64,000 nucleotides of DNA from Lindgomyces ingoldianus (GCF_010093535.1 NW_022985169.1:1292589-1356588), one strand, 5' to 3'; counted from the first letter of the stretch, positions 35,390 to 47,173 are shown. Notes: generated from the letters alone by a model not told the origin. Translations and numbers: made by a program.

Positions 35390-36493
35390 GAAAGTTCCTT
35401 TTTTATTAGCTTGTTCCGACCATTCCTCGGATCTATCGACCCTCTTTTCAAAGTTTGTTCGACCCGTATTTGAAATATGCCCTCTTGGTTGCATCTACAC
35501 TTAGCTTATTCTACAAGCCACACCGGCCTTGGAGCGCGCGGCTTTGCAGTCTCGGCGCGACGGCTCAACGAGAATTGCGGCACTTCTGCATGAGCAGAGC
35601 CGCGTACGTGGTTTCACGGCCATTGCGGCTAAGGCGTTCTGGGCTCCTCGATTGCATTTCTCCTGTTCCTAGCACGCGACACCATGCTCCTTCTTTTACT
35701 TCTTTGCTGGATAGTTCAGACAAAAGTGACAGCTTGCATAGCTGACTGGGATTTGATTGGAGGTCTTGGGGCTGATTTGGCATTGCAGGATTTTCTTTCT
35801 TTTTCCACGCCCTGGTGGTTGCTTCACATTTGCCTATCAGGATGGTTGGATTTTGCCACTTCCCTGGTGGTATCATCATTAGAGATCTTTCGACACCTAG
35901 GCATTCTTCAACCTCTAAGGCCTATAAATATTTTTAATATAGAATAAAAGCAGTGTACGGAGTATAGTATGAACAAATGTGCCTTCCAAAGAAGGCGTGA
36001 AGACCTCGGAGGCCGGATTTGTCAGCGGCCTTCGATGTAACTGGTTAACTGGGTGGCGGAGCGGGAGTTAGCTCCCTGCGAATAAGGATCAAGAGGCGTG
36101 CTCCGGAGACAGTTCACAATGCATTAAAACAAAAGACGGTTACCGTAGAGTCGTGTGCGGAGATGACCAGCAGAAAATTGTTTGATTTTGCGGGCGCTCG
36201 CAGCTGTCCTGATAAGGAAAAACGCCACCAATCAAGACGGCCACCTTCGGGAGCAGCCAGGCTTGATATCCACGGGTAGTAATCTGCAATCGCTTGCGCC
36301 CTCTCCTTCTTCCAGGACGAGGGTGCGAGTGTAAAGCTACTCGTAGACTTGCAACCCTCATCGAATTCCACTGGACGCGCCTGGGCACGCGATCGCCAAC
36401 CCCGCCGTGGTGCTAGTGACCCCCACCGAGATTCACGACTCGACGCTTTCCCACTCCACCCAGAAAGCGTCCACAGAATAGTGCTCCTTGCCC
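35390..36493. other. Intergenic segment upstream of Zn2Cys6 gene
   Basis: 1.1 kb without a supported gene. It is presumably the SNF2 3' UTR followed by the promoter of the regulator. AT-rich sequence occurs around 35920-35960. Confidence 0.45.
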
Positions 36494-39369
36494 ATGGATT
36501 CTACGACAGATGCTCCGACACAACTCGAGGGCCAGTCCAAAGGCCGCAGGAAGAAGGAGAGCGGAACCATCTCCAAGAGAAGATGTATCTCAAGTGCGTG
36601 TGTGCCGTGCCGCAAGAGGAAGTCGAAGGTATGCCCTGGAGCATTGCCCATAACCTGGGCCGAAGAGGCTCTCCGCTAACCTGCGACGTCTTACAGTGTG
36701 ATGGCTCTACACCTTCCTGCTCCGCTTGCGCTGCCGTGTATAATACAGAGTGCGTCTACGACCCTAACTCCGATCACCGGCGGAAGGGCGTGTACAAGAA
36801 GGACATCGACAACCTGAAGACGCGCAACTCGACCCTGCAGACCCTAGTCCAAGCCATCCTGAACTATCCCGAGGATGAGGTCGCTGTGCTGGTGCAGCAG
36901 ATTAGGACGTGCGAGAGTCTGGATGCCGTCGCCGAGGCAATAATGGCGAAGGAGAATGGGATGGAGGACGACGACGATGAGCCTGTGTCACCATTCACTA
37001 ACAACGATCCCTCGGTACCGACGTTCGAGTCCCAGCTATCAGGGAATATGGGAGAGCTCCGACTCGAGGACGGCTCTACAAGATACATAGGTGGAACGTC
37101 ACATCTGATCTACGTCGGCGGGGGGACAGACGGGACAGACGGGACAGACTCGCCGGCATCATACTCGAACGTGGACCATTACCAGCAGCAGGAGGACCCG
37201 CTTACGTCGTGGACCGAAGTAACCTCGGACCCGGAGCTCGTTCTTCATCTAGTGAACATGTATTTTTGCTGGCACTATAGTTTCTTCACGACCCTTTCAA
37301 AAAGCCTCTTCTATCGGGAATTCTTACTAGGGAAACCGCCACCGGGCTCCCGGCGGAAAACGGAGTATTGTACACCACTATTGGTCAATGCCATGCTCGC
37401 GCTGGGCTGTCACTTCACATCATGGCCTGGCGCGAGGGTAGACCGGAACGATTCGGCGACGGCAGGAGATCATTTCTTCAAGGAGGCCAAGAGATTAATC
37501 ATGGAGGGTGACTTGCATGAGGTGCCGGCACTGACCACTGTCCAAGCACTGGCACTCATGTCTGTAAGAGAAGCTGGATGTGGGAGAGAAGCTAAGGGCT
37601 GGGTATATAGCGGCATGAGCTTCAGGATGGCCTGCGACTTAGGCCTGAATCTAAACTCGGGCGGCATGCAGTCGAGCAAAAGCGCTATGGACGAAACGGA
37701 GGAGGACGCCAGGAAAATCACGTTCTGGGGCTGCTTCTTATTTGACAAGTATGTCTCCATTACGGTGCCTCCTTGACCTGTTGCTGACGCGTTGCAGGTG
37801 TTGGTCGAACTATCTCGGACGACTACCACAGCTCCCTAATTCCATCATAACGGTACGGAAGTTTGACGTCTTCCCAGTCGAGGATGCTGGTATCTGGTCT
37901 GCATATACGGACTCGGGGTTCAGCCAGGCACATGCACAACCTTCGCGAACACGAGCAGTACGTTTCTTCATTCTTTGTATCTACACGCCATTCCGCATAG
38001 ATTCGAATATGCGCTGACATTGCTGCAGGTCGCCCTGCAGATATCTCGGTTATGCGAGATATCTAGCGATCTCATGAATTTCTTTTACAACCCCATAGAT
38101 ATGGATAAGGCAAAGGGGAAACAAGCTGAGCTTAAAAAGCTTAGTGAAATTCACCAGCGGCTCGAAACGTGGAGACGAGAGCTTCCAAAAGAGCTGGAGC
38201 CGAAGGAAGGCGGTTTGCCAAGTATACTTGTGATGCAGTAAGTCTCGAGTCACGTGCTTTGACATTCACCCCTGCTAACCACTCGTAGCATGTTCTTCCA
38301 AATACTATACATCCATCTATTCCGACCGTTCCTCAAATATAATCAAAGCACCTCTCCGCTCCCTGCGCACGTCTCTCCGCGGAAACTTTGCACTCAGGCA
38401 GCCCAAATGATATCTAAGCTACTTCGGCTTTACAAGCGATCGCATGGATTACGACAGATCTGTAACATCGCCGTCTACATAGCTCACTCAGCTTGTACGA
38501 TACATCTCCTCAATCTCCCAGAGAAAAATGCCCGCCGAGACATTATCCATGGCGTCAAGCACCTAGAAGAGATAGCAGAGGGCTGGTTATGCGCTCGCCG
38601 GACTCTCGGTATCCTCAGCATCCTCGCCAAAAACTGGAACGTTGAGCTTCCCGAAGAAGCCGTGACAGTCTTGGCCCGCACTGATGCGAAGTTCGGTCCG
38701 TATGGCGAAGCAAACACGCCAAAAGCCATGGTCCGCGAACCCAAAAAATACGAGGAGAATCCCACTTCCGGATCACCTCTCCTCCCAGCGTACAGCATGC
38801 CCATGTCTACCGCAGCAACATCAACCACCACCTTCTTTGACAAACACGGCCTCCCAATTTCAGCCCTCACTTCCGAAGCCCTCCGTCGCGGTTCCGAAAA
38901 CCGCTCCTTACCACCCAACGACGCCTCATCCATGGCCTACCCACGCGTCGTTCGCCACCCCTCCGACAACATCAACGCCTCTACACCAACCAGCACCGCA
39001 GGTAACAACCGCCAATCTCTGGACAGCACCACCAATTCCTCCGGCAACAGCCCGTCCCAGCTCTTCGGGGGCGTCGATGCGCTCATCCGCGAAAGCCAAG
39101 ACTGGTGGCTGCGTGATCAGAGCCAGTTAGCCGTGGGCTTTGAGAATTGGAATCTCAGTGCCGAGGATCTCGCTTGGTTGAATAGCTCGGTGATTGGTAG
39201 CCCTGCGGCTTCCGTGAACAGTTATGCGACCGGCGAGGTTAATGGGAGTGGCGGGGCAAATGCGAATGCGAATGCGAATGGGGTCAATAAGACTGCCGCC
39301 GTGGTTAATGGCGTGAGTGGATATGGTAGTGCGCTGAATACTTATAATGAGCAGGAGTGGTATCAATGA
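36494..39369 (+). CDS. Zn2Cys6 fungal transcription factor
   Basis: Five exons (36494-36628, 36697-37748, 37798-37957, 38029-38237, 38289-39369) give 878 residues. The binuclear zinc cluster has Cys36, Cys39, Cys46, Cys53, Cys56 and Cys64 (spacing 2-6-6-2-7), and the first intron splits it just before Cys46. It is followed by a GVYKKDIDNLKTRNSTLQTL linker/coiled-coil. The block LVQAILNYPEDEVAVLVQQI is shared with many regulators annotated as NirA/nit-4-like, but that does not prove a nitrate role. The middle region (about 230-560) carries the fungal transcription-factor domain (LVNAMLALGCHFTSWPG, ALALMSVREAGCGREAKGWV, GMSFRMACDLGLNLN, FWGCFLFDKCWSNYLGR). The last 250 residues are Ser/Thr/Asn-rich with ANANANANG, a probable activation region. 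Target genes are unknown. Confidence 0.9.
37123..37149 (+). repeat. Three 9-bp units GGGACAGAC in the regulator gene
   Basis: Three perfect tandem copies of GGGACAGAC lie in frame and encode GTD-GTD-GTD. Copy number could vary between isolates without breaking the frame. Confidence 0.9.
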
Positions 39370-39654
39370 GCATCGTCCGAGATGTTCGATAGGTGTTGGT
39401 TGTCCGTCTCCTTGGTCGGTGGAGCAATAGGACCTAGGTAGGAATATTGGTAGGTATAGGCTTGGTGTTAGTACTAGTGTGAACAGAAGTGTATGTTGTT
39501 TGTTGTATATGAATCACGATTCGATCGCTGTTACGGCTACTTGGTTTAGGAATACCTGGAAATTATCTCCTGATGCCCGAAAAGAAGATGGTCTGTCACC
39601 AGGTGTGGAGCTTATTGGTGTCAGGACGGGCAGACAAACAAGTTTTGGTGTCTC

Positions 39655-39678
39655 TGTTTGTGTTTGTGTTTGTGTTTG
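39655..39678 (+). repeat. Microsatellite (TGTTTG)4
   Basis: Four perfect copies of TGTTTG lie about 290 bp downstream of the Zn2Cys6 gene, probably in or just beyond its 3' UTR. Confidence 0.9.
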
Positions 39679-40166
39679 AGGCTTATTTAACGAGAGAGGG
39701 ATGATGATGATATTGATGATGTATGTAGTACACGTGGATATTGGTATGAGTTTTTGAGAACGGTGGGAAACAGTTAGTGGCTTTAATTGTATACGTTTTC
39801 ACTCTATGGTTAAAATTAATTATTGTAACTTCTGGTTTGCGTCTTTGTTGCGTTTAATGGGTTAACTAGTATTAGGCTTAGTGGGTTTAGACTCTGGTTA
39901 GTTGTGGGATTAGATTTAAGGAAGGTGTGTTAGGAAATAGGGCGGAGTTTCTAAAGTAAAAATAGGATAAGAAGAATAAAAAGATTATTTTTAAAGGTAT
40001 TAAGAAGTAGAATAAGGTTTCTTAGGATTTTATTATAGAATCTAAAGTTGTACTCTATAACGCCTTTTTGTAGTTAAGAGGGACTAGGCAGGGGGCTGGA
40101 TTCTGGCTCTGGGTATTAGATATAGTGCTTGTTAATGCATGTTGGGTAATTGTAGGGGGGTGGCAG

Positions 40167-40972
40167 TCAGGAGTGGTCTGTTGGAATTAGGAGTGCAGTT
40201 CTAGATCTTTTCCTTGATTTTCGGGGTAGAGGCAAGCTAATAGCTATGGTAGCGATGGTGCGTGAGTGTCTTGTGAGTCCTCTTCGACCTATGGAAACTT
40301 GAGCGATCGAACAACTAAGAGTGTCGACTTTGTTGACATCCAATTTGTGCTCCAACAACGCCCACACTGTGTCAACATAGCTATTGGTGGCAGCCCAGGA
40401 TAATGCTGTACTGCCAAGAGTGTCTTTGTTGATATCTGCGTTGGGCTCTAGTAAAAGCCGTAATGTTTCAATTGCCTTCTTAAACTAAGCGAATTACTTA
40501 GAAGTATATATGATGATTGTTTGGCTCGGGCCGGGCGACACAATATGGGAGTGGGTCGTTTCGACAATTTCTTTCGAAACTAGATAAAAGACAGACTTTC
40601 CCATGTCCCCTTGGGGGAAGTTCAAACGGAGACCCATCGTATGCACTGTCGATGCGTACGAGGGGATAGCGACTTGATACGAGGTGCCAAAAAAGCACTT
40701 ACGAGCGAATGACTTTGCCACATCCGATTGACTCTGCCACGTCCGATTGACTCTGCCACGTCTGATTGAGTTGGCATGGCCCTTCCGTGGGGGGTATTAG
40801 ATGCAAAAGTAACCCACTGGACTAGGAACTCGGGGTTACTCATAATGGTAAAGTACGCGTCAGTGTGGGGACATTTTGGAAAGAGGGTTAATATTGCCTG
40901 GAAAATCTCGGTTAGTACATTGGATAAGTCTAGCGCCTTATTACTGAAGGCGACAAGCCTTCTCTCCTCCAC
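40167..40972 (-). pseudogene. Relic of an ankyrin-repeat gene (possible)
   Basis: Reading the minus strand from about 40483 down to 40300 gives AIETLRLLLEPNADINKDTL and then GSTALSWAATNSYVDTVWAL and LEHKLDVNKVDT. This is one and a half ankyrin repeats with the expected LLLExxADIN and xTALxWAAxN patterns. The frame is closed by TAG just upstream and runs on into unrelated sequence to TGA at 40167. A second frame at 40622-40972 (117 codons, with ALTLFPKCPHTDAYF-like hydrophobic text) may be an upstream part of the same decayed gene, but a 19-bp tandem repeat separates the two and I could not join them. Function of the parent gene is unknown; large ankyrin/NACHT families in fungi often decay this way. 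Confidence 0.4.
40711..40767 (+). repeat. Three tandem 19-bp units
   Basis: Units at 40711-40729, 40730-40748 and 40749-40767 follow GACTYTGCCACRTCYGATT. Units 1 and 2 differ at two positions and units 2 and 3 at one. The period is not a multiple of three, so expansion shifts any overlapping frame. Confidence 0.92.
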
Positions 40973-41749
40973 TACCTTTTCGACATAATACTATCAGTCA
41001 GTAACATCACGAGAGCTGAGAACCAAGATGGTTCGCGAGGTAACCTGACAATGCATCTCTTTAGGCTGAATAGAAGCACTATGTAAGATTTTTAAGTACG
41101 GTGATGGTCTGGGGATTGATCGGAGATGTTTTAAAGGACGAGATGATCATCGTGGAGACCTCTTCTATGTGGCATGTAGTGAGAAGGACATTCGGTTCGA
41201 TTTCTTCTCATTCTTGAGCGTTCCAAGGAAGGGGCGTTGCTATAGACTGAGGTATGAAGTTGATTGCTGTAGAGGTGTCATGAAATTTTTCAAAATGCTT
41301 TTCTGGAGTCTCGTAGCTCGCTTGGGTTCAAGATGCGGAGGCACAACAAAGAGATTTCTTTATCGATGCAGCGACTACGCGAAGGGCCCTGGCTAGCTTC
41401 GATGGGATATTTCCGAGACAGAATATATACTTTTTGCTATACGAACTTAGTAATGTATTTGTGACGCGATAGTTGGTTTCTTAACTAAACAGCCTTAGGC
41501 TGTGATAGACCTACTGTAGTCAAATTGCTGCAGGGGTCCACATCCTCCTAATACCCTTCCATATGCTGGTAACCTGCTTGGTCAACCAGCCCATCCCTGT
41601 TAGTATTTCGTAGTAAGCGTCCATTCGCCATAGATGCAACAGGAGACAGGACTCCACTGCCTCTCAACACCCTTCCCAATTAGTACTCCCCCCGGAACCA
41701 ATACGCCATATACATAATTTCACAACTCTCAAAGCTCAACTCACAAAGA

Positions 41750-44665
41750 TCAGCTCCTGTTAGCCGAGCCACATCCCCCACAAACAACCCCTCTCAAAAT
41801 CCTACAAACCGTCCTCCCTTTCTTTTTCTTCTCCTCTACCACATTCTCCTCCTCAGCCATATGCGCCATAACTTCCTGGCTCCCGACTTTCACCCGCACA
41901 TCGTCGTCACTAGTCCTTCTTTCATTCTCCCCACTCTCGACAACAGGTCTTTCGACGGTTGTAATTTCTTCTGTATCTGGGATTTCTGCTCCGCTGCCGG
42001 ATGCTAGCATCGCTGGTCCATCGAGTGAGAAGCGCTCGACAAATTTGGATGTGCGTAATTGAAGGGCGGGTTTGGGGGGGCGAATGGGGAGGTCGAGTGG
42101 AGGGCTGTGTGACCGTATTGATGTTGATGCTGACGCTGGATATGAAGCCGAAGCTGGGATTGGCTTCGGAGGTGTAGTAGATTGCTCTATCTCACCTACT
42201 CCATTTGGCGGAGGCGTAGGGGCAGGAGTGGGGATTCCGCTAGTAACTCTACGCACTCTCTCTTCTACTAAAACTGCTTCTGCTTCTGCTTGCACTGGGG
42301 CTTGCTGTTGGGGTTTCAGAGGCTCCCTTCCTGCCCGCCGCCGGATACTCGTTAGACGAACTTGATCGCGTCCAACGTTTGTGATGATTCTCGGCTCAGC
42401 ACTACCAATGTATACCGGAGAATCCTGAAAGCTCGGCAGGGACGGCGCTAGAGAGAAGGGTGTGGTCGACGGCTGTAGATCTGCGTCGAGTGTCGGAGGT
42501 TCAGAACCATTTTCTGGGGTGGAAACAGAGGAGCGAGAGGTCAAGAGAGGAACGAGCGAGGTCGAAGTTGGATATTTCGCCACATCCTCGAACGGAGCAG
42601 CGGATGAACTCTCGAGTAGCTCTTCTTTCACCCCCACCTTCTGTTTCCCCTTCTCTTTCGAACTAGAGAATAGTGGTGCGGTTGGAAGAACGGGATAGCT
42701 CGGCGCATTCACTAACTTTGGCGTCTTCCTCCCCCTTTCTATCTCACTCCCACTTCTATGTCGACTCCTACTCCCGCTTCTACTCCACCCTTCCCCTCCC
42801 CTTTCTATCTCCCCCAACAACTCCTCAATCCTCTGCTCTAGGTCTAACGACTGATCCTGCAGCTCCCTCGCCGTATGAAACGAATGCCAAGATGTCGGTG
42901 TTGAAGGCGAGGGAGACGATGATAGAGTCATTTTTGGAAGGTCACGGAGAAGGGAGATAGAACTCCAGAGCTCTGTGGTCTTTCTAGGCAGAGCAGTGCG
43001 GTGTTGGAGGATTTCTGCATCCTTTTGCGCGATAATGGTGGTGACATTGGCGTTGGCACTGGTACTGGCAACATGGTTGGGATTGGTGTTGTGCTTGGTG
43101 GTGGGGTCTTGATTGCGGTTGGGATAGTCATTCTGACGTTGTGATTGAGTGACTGGTATGTTTAGATTAGCCAGGCGCTCTTGAATGTCAGGCACTTTTG
43201 TCGTAGTCCGACTAGCTCTCTCGATTTGTTCGTTCACTGCCTCTCGGATAGTATTCGCCAGCGTCCGCTCATTCGGATTCTTAATAGGAGAGAAAGAATT
43301 GAATGTCGTCGGGTCACCCCTACAAGGACTCGGACCTAAAGTAGCCACGCTACTGCTATTGATAGGTTTCTCATTCGACGACATGACAATCTCAGAATGT
43401 TTGGGAGTAGGTGGCGGAGAGGGGTCGAATGCTGACGACGGGGGTAGAATCGGATGAAAGATCCTGCCCTGGCGTTTGTATTCGTGGCTAATCGTCGTAT
43501 TTGTGTCTAGTTTGGGTATACGAGATGTTGTACCATTGACTCCGCTGGCGCCGTTCGAGTTGTGTGAAGTACAGTTAGAGATGTATTCGGTATCAATGTT
43601 GCCGTTGAAGGCGCCAAATTTGGGATATCTCTCCTCCGGATCCTTTGCTCTGTTCACGACGCTTGTTCGTTCTGGAATCGGAGCATGCGGATACGGTGTA
43701 TTTGTTCCATTTCTTTGCCGTTTGGCAGATGGGAAGGGGAATGGATCTTCGGCTTCGTCGGCTTCATCCTCGGATGTAGAGAATCTAGAGATTATGGTTT
43801 CTTTATTTGAAGGACCCTCGAATCTAGTTTCTTTCCTTTGAGAGATGTATATCGCGTTCATCTTAGATTGAACCAGTGACGATTTCTTCTTCTGCGGGCT
43901 CGGCACAGATGGCTTCACTGGCGACTTCGTTGATGGGCTCTCTGTACTTTTTCTAGGTACTTTGCGGTGCGGATTCTGCGTATTTCCGCCCACACTCTCA
44001 GGTGTAGGGTCTGAATGGTGCGAATACTGCTTTTTGACCCCGCTGGATTCTTCGTACTGAGACCAACTCGTGACGAGATTCGGATATCCTTCAGCGTGGT
44101 CGAGGTCGAACGCGTCATAGACATGACTCCTGCTACTTGAAGCACCGCTTGTAGTATGGAAAGGATGTCGGTTATTTGCAGAGTCATTTGGTGTTAGGGG
44201 GGAGGTGTTTTTAATTTTTGAAGGACCGGTAGCGAACTGGTTAGAGTGATGATGTTCTAGGTCGCCGTTCAAATTGTCGTTCATGTCATATTGAATGAAG
44301 GAAGGACCACGAGAGCACCTCTTAGAGGGATCCTGTCCCACATTGGGAATTGAGGAAGAAGCTTTACCATTCACAGCTCCATTCGTATGGCTGATTGGAC
44401 CACTACTCCTCTCCATCCAAGTTTCATATACCTCCTGTTCCCGTTGCTCTTGTATAGGCATATGCCACTTGCCCTTAAGATGAGCCTTCGAGCAAGGCGA
44501 GTTGAAGGCCGGTTCCCGCACACGAGGGGGTGGGCTGGGTTCTTGGAGGTGAGCGAACTCGGGGGCGATGAATGAGTGTGTTTCGGATGGTAATTGGGGT
44601 GGCCGGGATGGACGGGGTGGGATGGAGATGGATGAGGATGATGGCTGAGTTGATAGCGAAGGCAT
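41750..44665 (-). CDS. Large Ser/Pro-rich, mostly disordered protein of unknown function
   Basis: This single uninterrupted frame of 971 residues opens MPSLSTQPSSSSISIPPRPS. Composition is dominated by Ser, Pro, Thr and Asn with charged patches, which implies extended disorder. A few short segments could be helical: NTIREAVNEQIERASR, DIQERLANLNIP and QDQSLDLEQRIEELLGEIER (a likely coiled coil near residue 620). There is an Arg/Ser-rich stretch just after this (SGSRSRHRSGSEIERGRK). The C-terminus is basic then Cys-containing (KKKKGRTVCRILRGVVCGGC). No known domain is recognised. Intron-free length and consistent low-complexity composition support a real gene. It may be a nuclear scaffold or cytoskeletal regulator, but that is conjecture. 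Confidence 0.75.
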   Translation of the reverse strand: MPSLSTQPSSSSISIPPRPSRPPQLPSETHSFIAPEFAHLQEPSPPPRVREPAFNSPCSKAHLKGKWHMPIQEQREQEVYETWMERSSGPISHTNGAVNGKASSSIPNVGQDPSKRCSRGPSFIQYDMNDNLNGDLEHHHSNQFATGPSKIKNTSPLTPNDSANNRHPFHTTSGASSSRSHVYDAFDLDHAEGYPNLVTSWSQYEESSGVKKQYSHHSDPTPESVGGNTQNPHRKVPRKSTESPSTKSPVKPSVPSPQKKKSSLVQSKMNAIYISQRKETRFEGPSNKETIISRFSTSEDEADEAEDPFPFPSAKRQRNGTNTPYPHAPIPERTSVVNRAKDPEERYPKFGAFNGNIDTEYISNCTSHNSNGASGVNGTTSRIPKLDTNTTISHEYKRQGRIFHPILPPSSAFDPSPPPTPKHSEIVMSSNEKPINSSSVATLGPSPCRGDPTTFNSFSPIKNPNERTLANTIREAVNEQIERASRTTTKVPDIQERLANLNIPVTQSQRQNDYPNRNQDPTTKHNTNPNHVASTSANANVTTIIAQKDAEILQHRTALPRKTTELWSSISLLRDLPKMTLSSSPSPSTPTSWHSFHTARELQDQSLDLEQRIEELLGEIERGGEGWSRSGSRSRHRSGSEIERGRKTPKLVNAPSYPVLPTAPLFSSSKEKGKQKVGVKEELLESSSAAPFEDVAKYPTSTSLVPLLTSRSSVSTPENGSEPPTLDADLQPSTTPFSLAPSLPSFQDSPVYIGSAEPRIITNVGRDQVRLTSIRRRAGREPLKPQQQAPVQAEAEAVLVEERVRRVTSGIPTPAPTPPPNGVGEIEQSTTPPKPIPASASYPASASTSIRSHSPPLDLPIRPPKPALQLRTSKFVERFSLDGPAMLASGSGAEIPDTEEITTVERPVVESGENERRTSDDDVRVKVGSQEVMAHMAEEENVVEEKKKKGRTVCRILRGVVCGGCGSANRS

Positions 44666-45552
44666 AGTAGTAATTCCTGATGAATACTGGTAGAGGGCTA
44701 GGAGGAGGGGTGGTAATGAGTGTGGATGGCTAGAGTGGGGGTGAATTGCAGAAGAACCTCTAAGCTATGTGGCAATGGAGAGGGAAGAGAGTAAGACTCC
44801 CTTGGGGTTGTAATCGAGCCAAGGTTGAGAGACGAAGTTGGGACACGCAAAGTGGCTTGCAGGTTGATCTCTCTTTCGCTGTTCGCGGAGGTGATATATA
44901 TTTAGGGAAGTGATGGAGGCTGACGGAGTGGTGTTGAAAGAAAGAATGTGGAAAAGGAGACGAAACATTTTGAGAGCAAAGATGTCAGGTAACGTGTTCA
45001 AGAAGGTTGAATATCAAAGTGTGGGCCGGCTTCCGTTAGCATGGCCAAATTTCGGTGTCGTTGCGATATTTGATCCATGGATGTGAAGCTGTCAACACCA
45101 AGAAATCCTCAATGTTTTCAGGAATAATTTCAAGCGGAAAGCCACCATGCAGAAACAAACTCTAATGATGAGATGAAGTGGTCACTAGGCATGGGTGGGA
45201 TGGAGTTCATGGCCTACCTAGGGAATGAGCAAGTCGAATTTTCCTCTGTATGTATTCCATGTTGGCGAAAGCAGCCAAACCTCCGGGGGTCTATTTAGGG
45301 CAGAAATATTTATCCTCGAAGCACTTCGCTTAATCCTAAAAAGAGATCTAAGTATTCAGAATGCTCATGAATTGACTGTAGTGGGCGCTAAAATGCTGTA
45401 TATGATATGTTTTGCGATTGGGACGAAACTAGAATCAACCGGCTCGGGATGTGTTGACCATGGGCAAAAGTGCGTCCCGGATATTCCTTTCCAAAGGAAC
45501 CAAGGAACCAGAAATCGGAGTTTGAAAAATGAAGTAGAAACCGAATATGGTA
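44666..45552. other. Intergenic segment between Rad18 and the 971-residue gene
   Basis: An 887-bp gap between tandem minus-strand genes, holding the promoter of the 971-residue gene and the Rad18 3' UTR. A plus-strand open frame at 45225-45890 overlaps the Rad18 C-terminus antisense and is not supported. Confidence 0.45.
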
Positions 45553-47173
45553 TTACTGTACCGCCGTCGAACTATCCACATCCACAATCGGATCCTCGGG
45601 TAGAGAACACACTGGCAACTTTCTCGTCGGGGAAGCAAAAGGATTTGCCAGTCCCATTGGTGGCTCACACACTGTCTCTATTGCCCCGGCCCTTGACACA
45701 CCGCTGGAATTCGACTCCGAAGATGTTTCTTGACTTAGTGAGGGTACTGCAGACCCGCCTTGATCAAACTGATCGACCTTTTCGCCTACAATTACTAAAG
45801 CCGTTTCGTTGCTTTCGAGCAGTGTCGTCTTTTCATTTGTCGGTTGCGGTTCCTTGCTCTGAAGCCGACCGCTCTCGGTACCATCACTAGTCTGCGCCGC
45901 GTCTTTCAGGTCCTCTGATGTTGTTACTACGGTCCTCTTCTTTCGAGCTTCAGCAATAAGATCTGCGAATTGGTTTTCATGCTGTTTCGCATGGCCTTTG
46001 CCATCAAAATCCTTCCTCATGACTTTTGCTTCCGGCGCGCCGGCGCTTCCGCCTTGCGTTCTTTCCCATATGTCGAGCTCTTTTAATAGTTCTCTTTTGG
46101 ATTTTGGATGCACCGAGTCACAATTTGAATTCCAGAGGTGCAACCATTCAGTATGCCGCGCTATTAGGAGGGGTTTCGTGCCCCAATTTGGGATGCCAAG
46201 ATCACCGATCTTCTTCCTCAACGCTTGGTCTTTTAGTAGATTGTAGTTAAGCTGCGGTAGACGGGTCGGGGCTGGGGAAGCCTGCTTTTGCGGCGGGCGA
46301 AGAAAAGAATTCGAAGGCGTGTTGTTGGTCCTGCAAAGATAGAGTCAGTTTCCGGTCGAATTTGTGGTATCAGCTCGTATACCGCGATCGCGCGTTCTGT
46401 TCCCCAGGACAATCATTTAGATGAGGAAAAACCCGCTCTTCTTTCATGGGCGTCCTGCAAATCGGACACCTAACCATCCCTTCGAGGGCAAACTCCTCAT
46501 CGTCGCCCTCATCATCAGTATCTAGAATCTCAATAGGTGTGCCTTCCCCTTCGCCATGCCCAGTCCGATTCCTCGTCTGTCTCGACCTTGTCTGCCTAAC
46601 ATTTCCCTCCTCCTCTATGTCCGTATCATCTAGTTTCCTCTTCTTTCTAGCCTCCTTTGGAAATGCAACCTCAGCTTCTCTCCTCGCGAGCTCAATCGCC
46701 GCTGGCCTCGCGCTTTGATACCTCTCGACAATCTCCCTCACCACAAAATTCGGCACCAATTTATCCGCATGGACGCCCTTCTTGCATGTCGGACATCTTC
46801 CATCCACCGTAACGCATCGCCGTATACATCGTGAGCAGAACGTATGCGAACATGCGGTAATTACGGGGGTGTCGTAGAACTCTTTGCAGATCTCGCAGCG
46901 CAGAGCGGCTTCGAGGGGTTCGAAGGAAGGGAGAGACGTGGCGAGCCAGTCTGTAGAGTCGGGAAAGTCGAGAGAGGGTTCCATGGCGGATTGCATGCGT
47001 TGAGGAGGTGTTGAAGATGTTTGCGATGAAGGCGGCGTCAAGAGCGTGATCGACGCGGTTGCCGTCTCCGCCGTATCACGTGCTGTTTTTGCAGGCAGCG
47101 GCGCTTTGTCAGCATTTTCAGGGTGTGGGCCTGGAGTGGCTTTGGGAAAGATCAATTTTGATTGTCGTGCCAT
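45553..47173 (-). CDS. RAD18: Postreplication repair E3 ubiquitin ligase Rad18
   Basis: Rad18 with Rad6 monoubiquitinates PCNA at stalled forks. Two exons (47173-46383, 46330-45553) give 522 residues. The RING finger lies at about 93-130 (LRCEICKEFYDTPVITACSH, TFCSRCIRRCVTVDGRCPTC), the UBZ4 zinc finger at about 236-255 (CPICRTPMKEERVFPHLNDC) and a SAP DNA-binding motif at about 285-330 (LNYNLLKDQALRKKIGDLGI and LIARHTEWLHLWNSNCD). The C-terminal part, with Rad6-binding helix DFDGKGHAKQHENQFADLIA nearby, ends in a disordered acidic tail. The first 60 residues are not typical of the family. Starts at Met60 (46996) or Met64 (46984) would give the canonical length. It lies 300 bp downstream of Ula1 on the same strand. 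Confidence 0.93.

Larger units (their letters stand above)
39370..41749. other. Gene-poor region of about 2.4 kb with relic sequence
   Basis: No intact gene was supported. The part from about 39780 to 40080 is AT-rich with many TA steps. On the minus strand, 40167-40972 holds ankyrin-like and other protein-like frames broken by stops, which are annotated separately. Confidence 0.5.

Noticed and set aside
42072..42960. Plus-strand frames over the 971-residue gene
   Set aside because: They are antisense shadows of a low-complexity coding sequence.
45225..45890. 221-codon plus-strand frame
   Set aside because: Its 3' half is antisense to Rad18 exon 2 and the rest lacks any resemblance.
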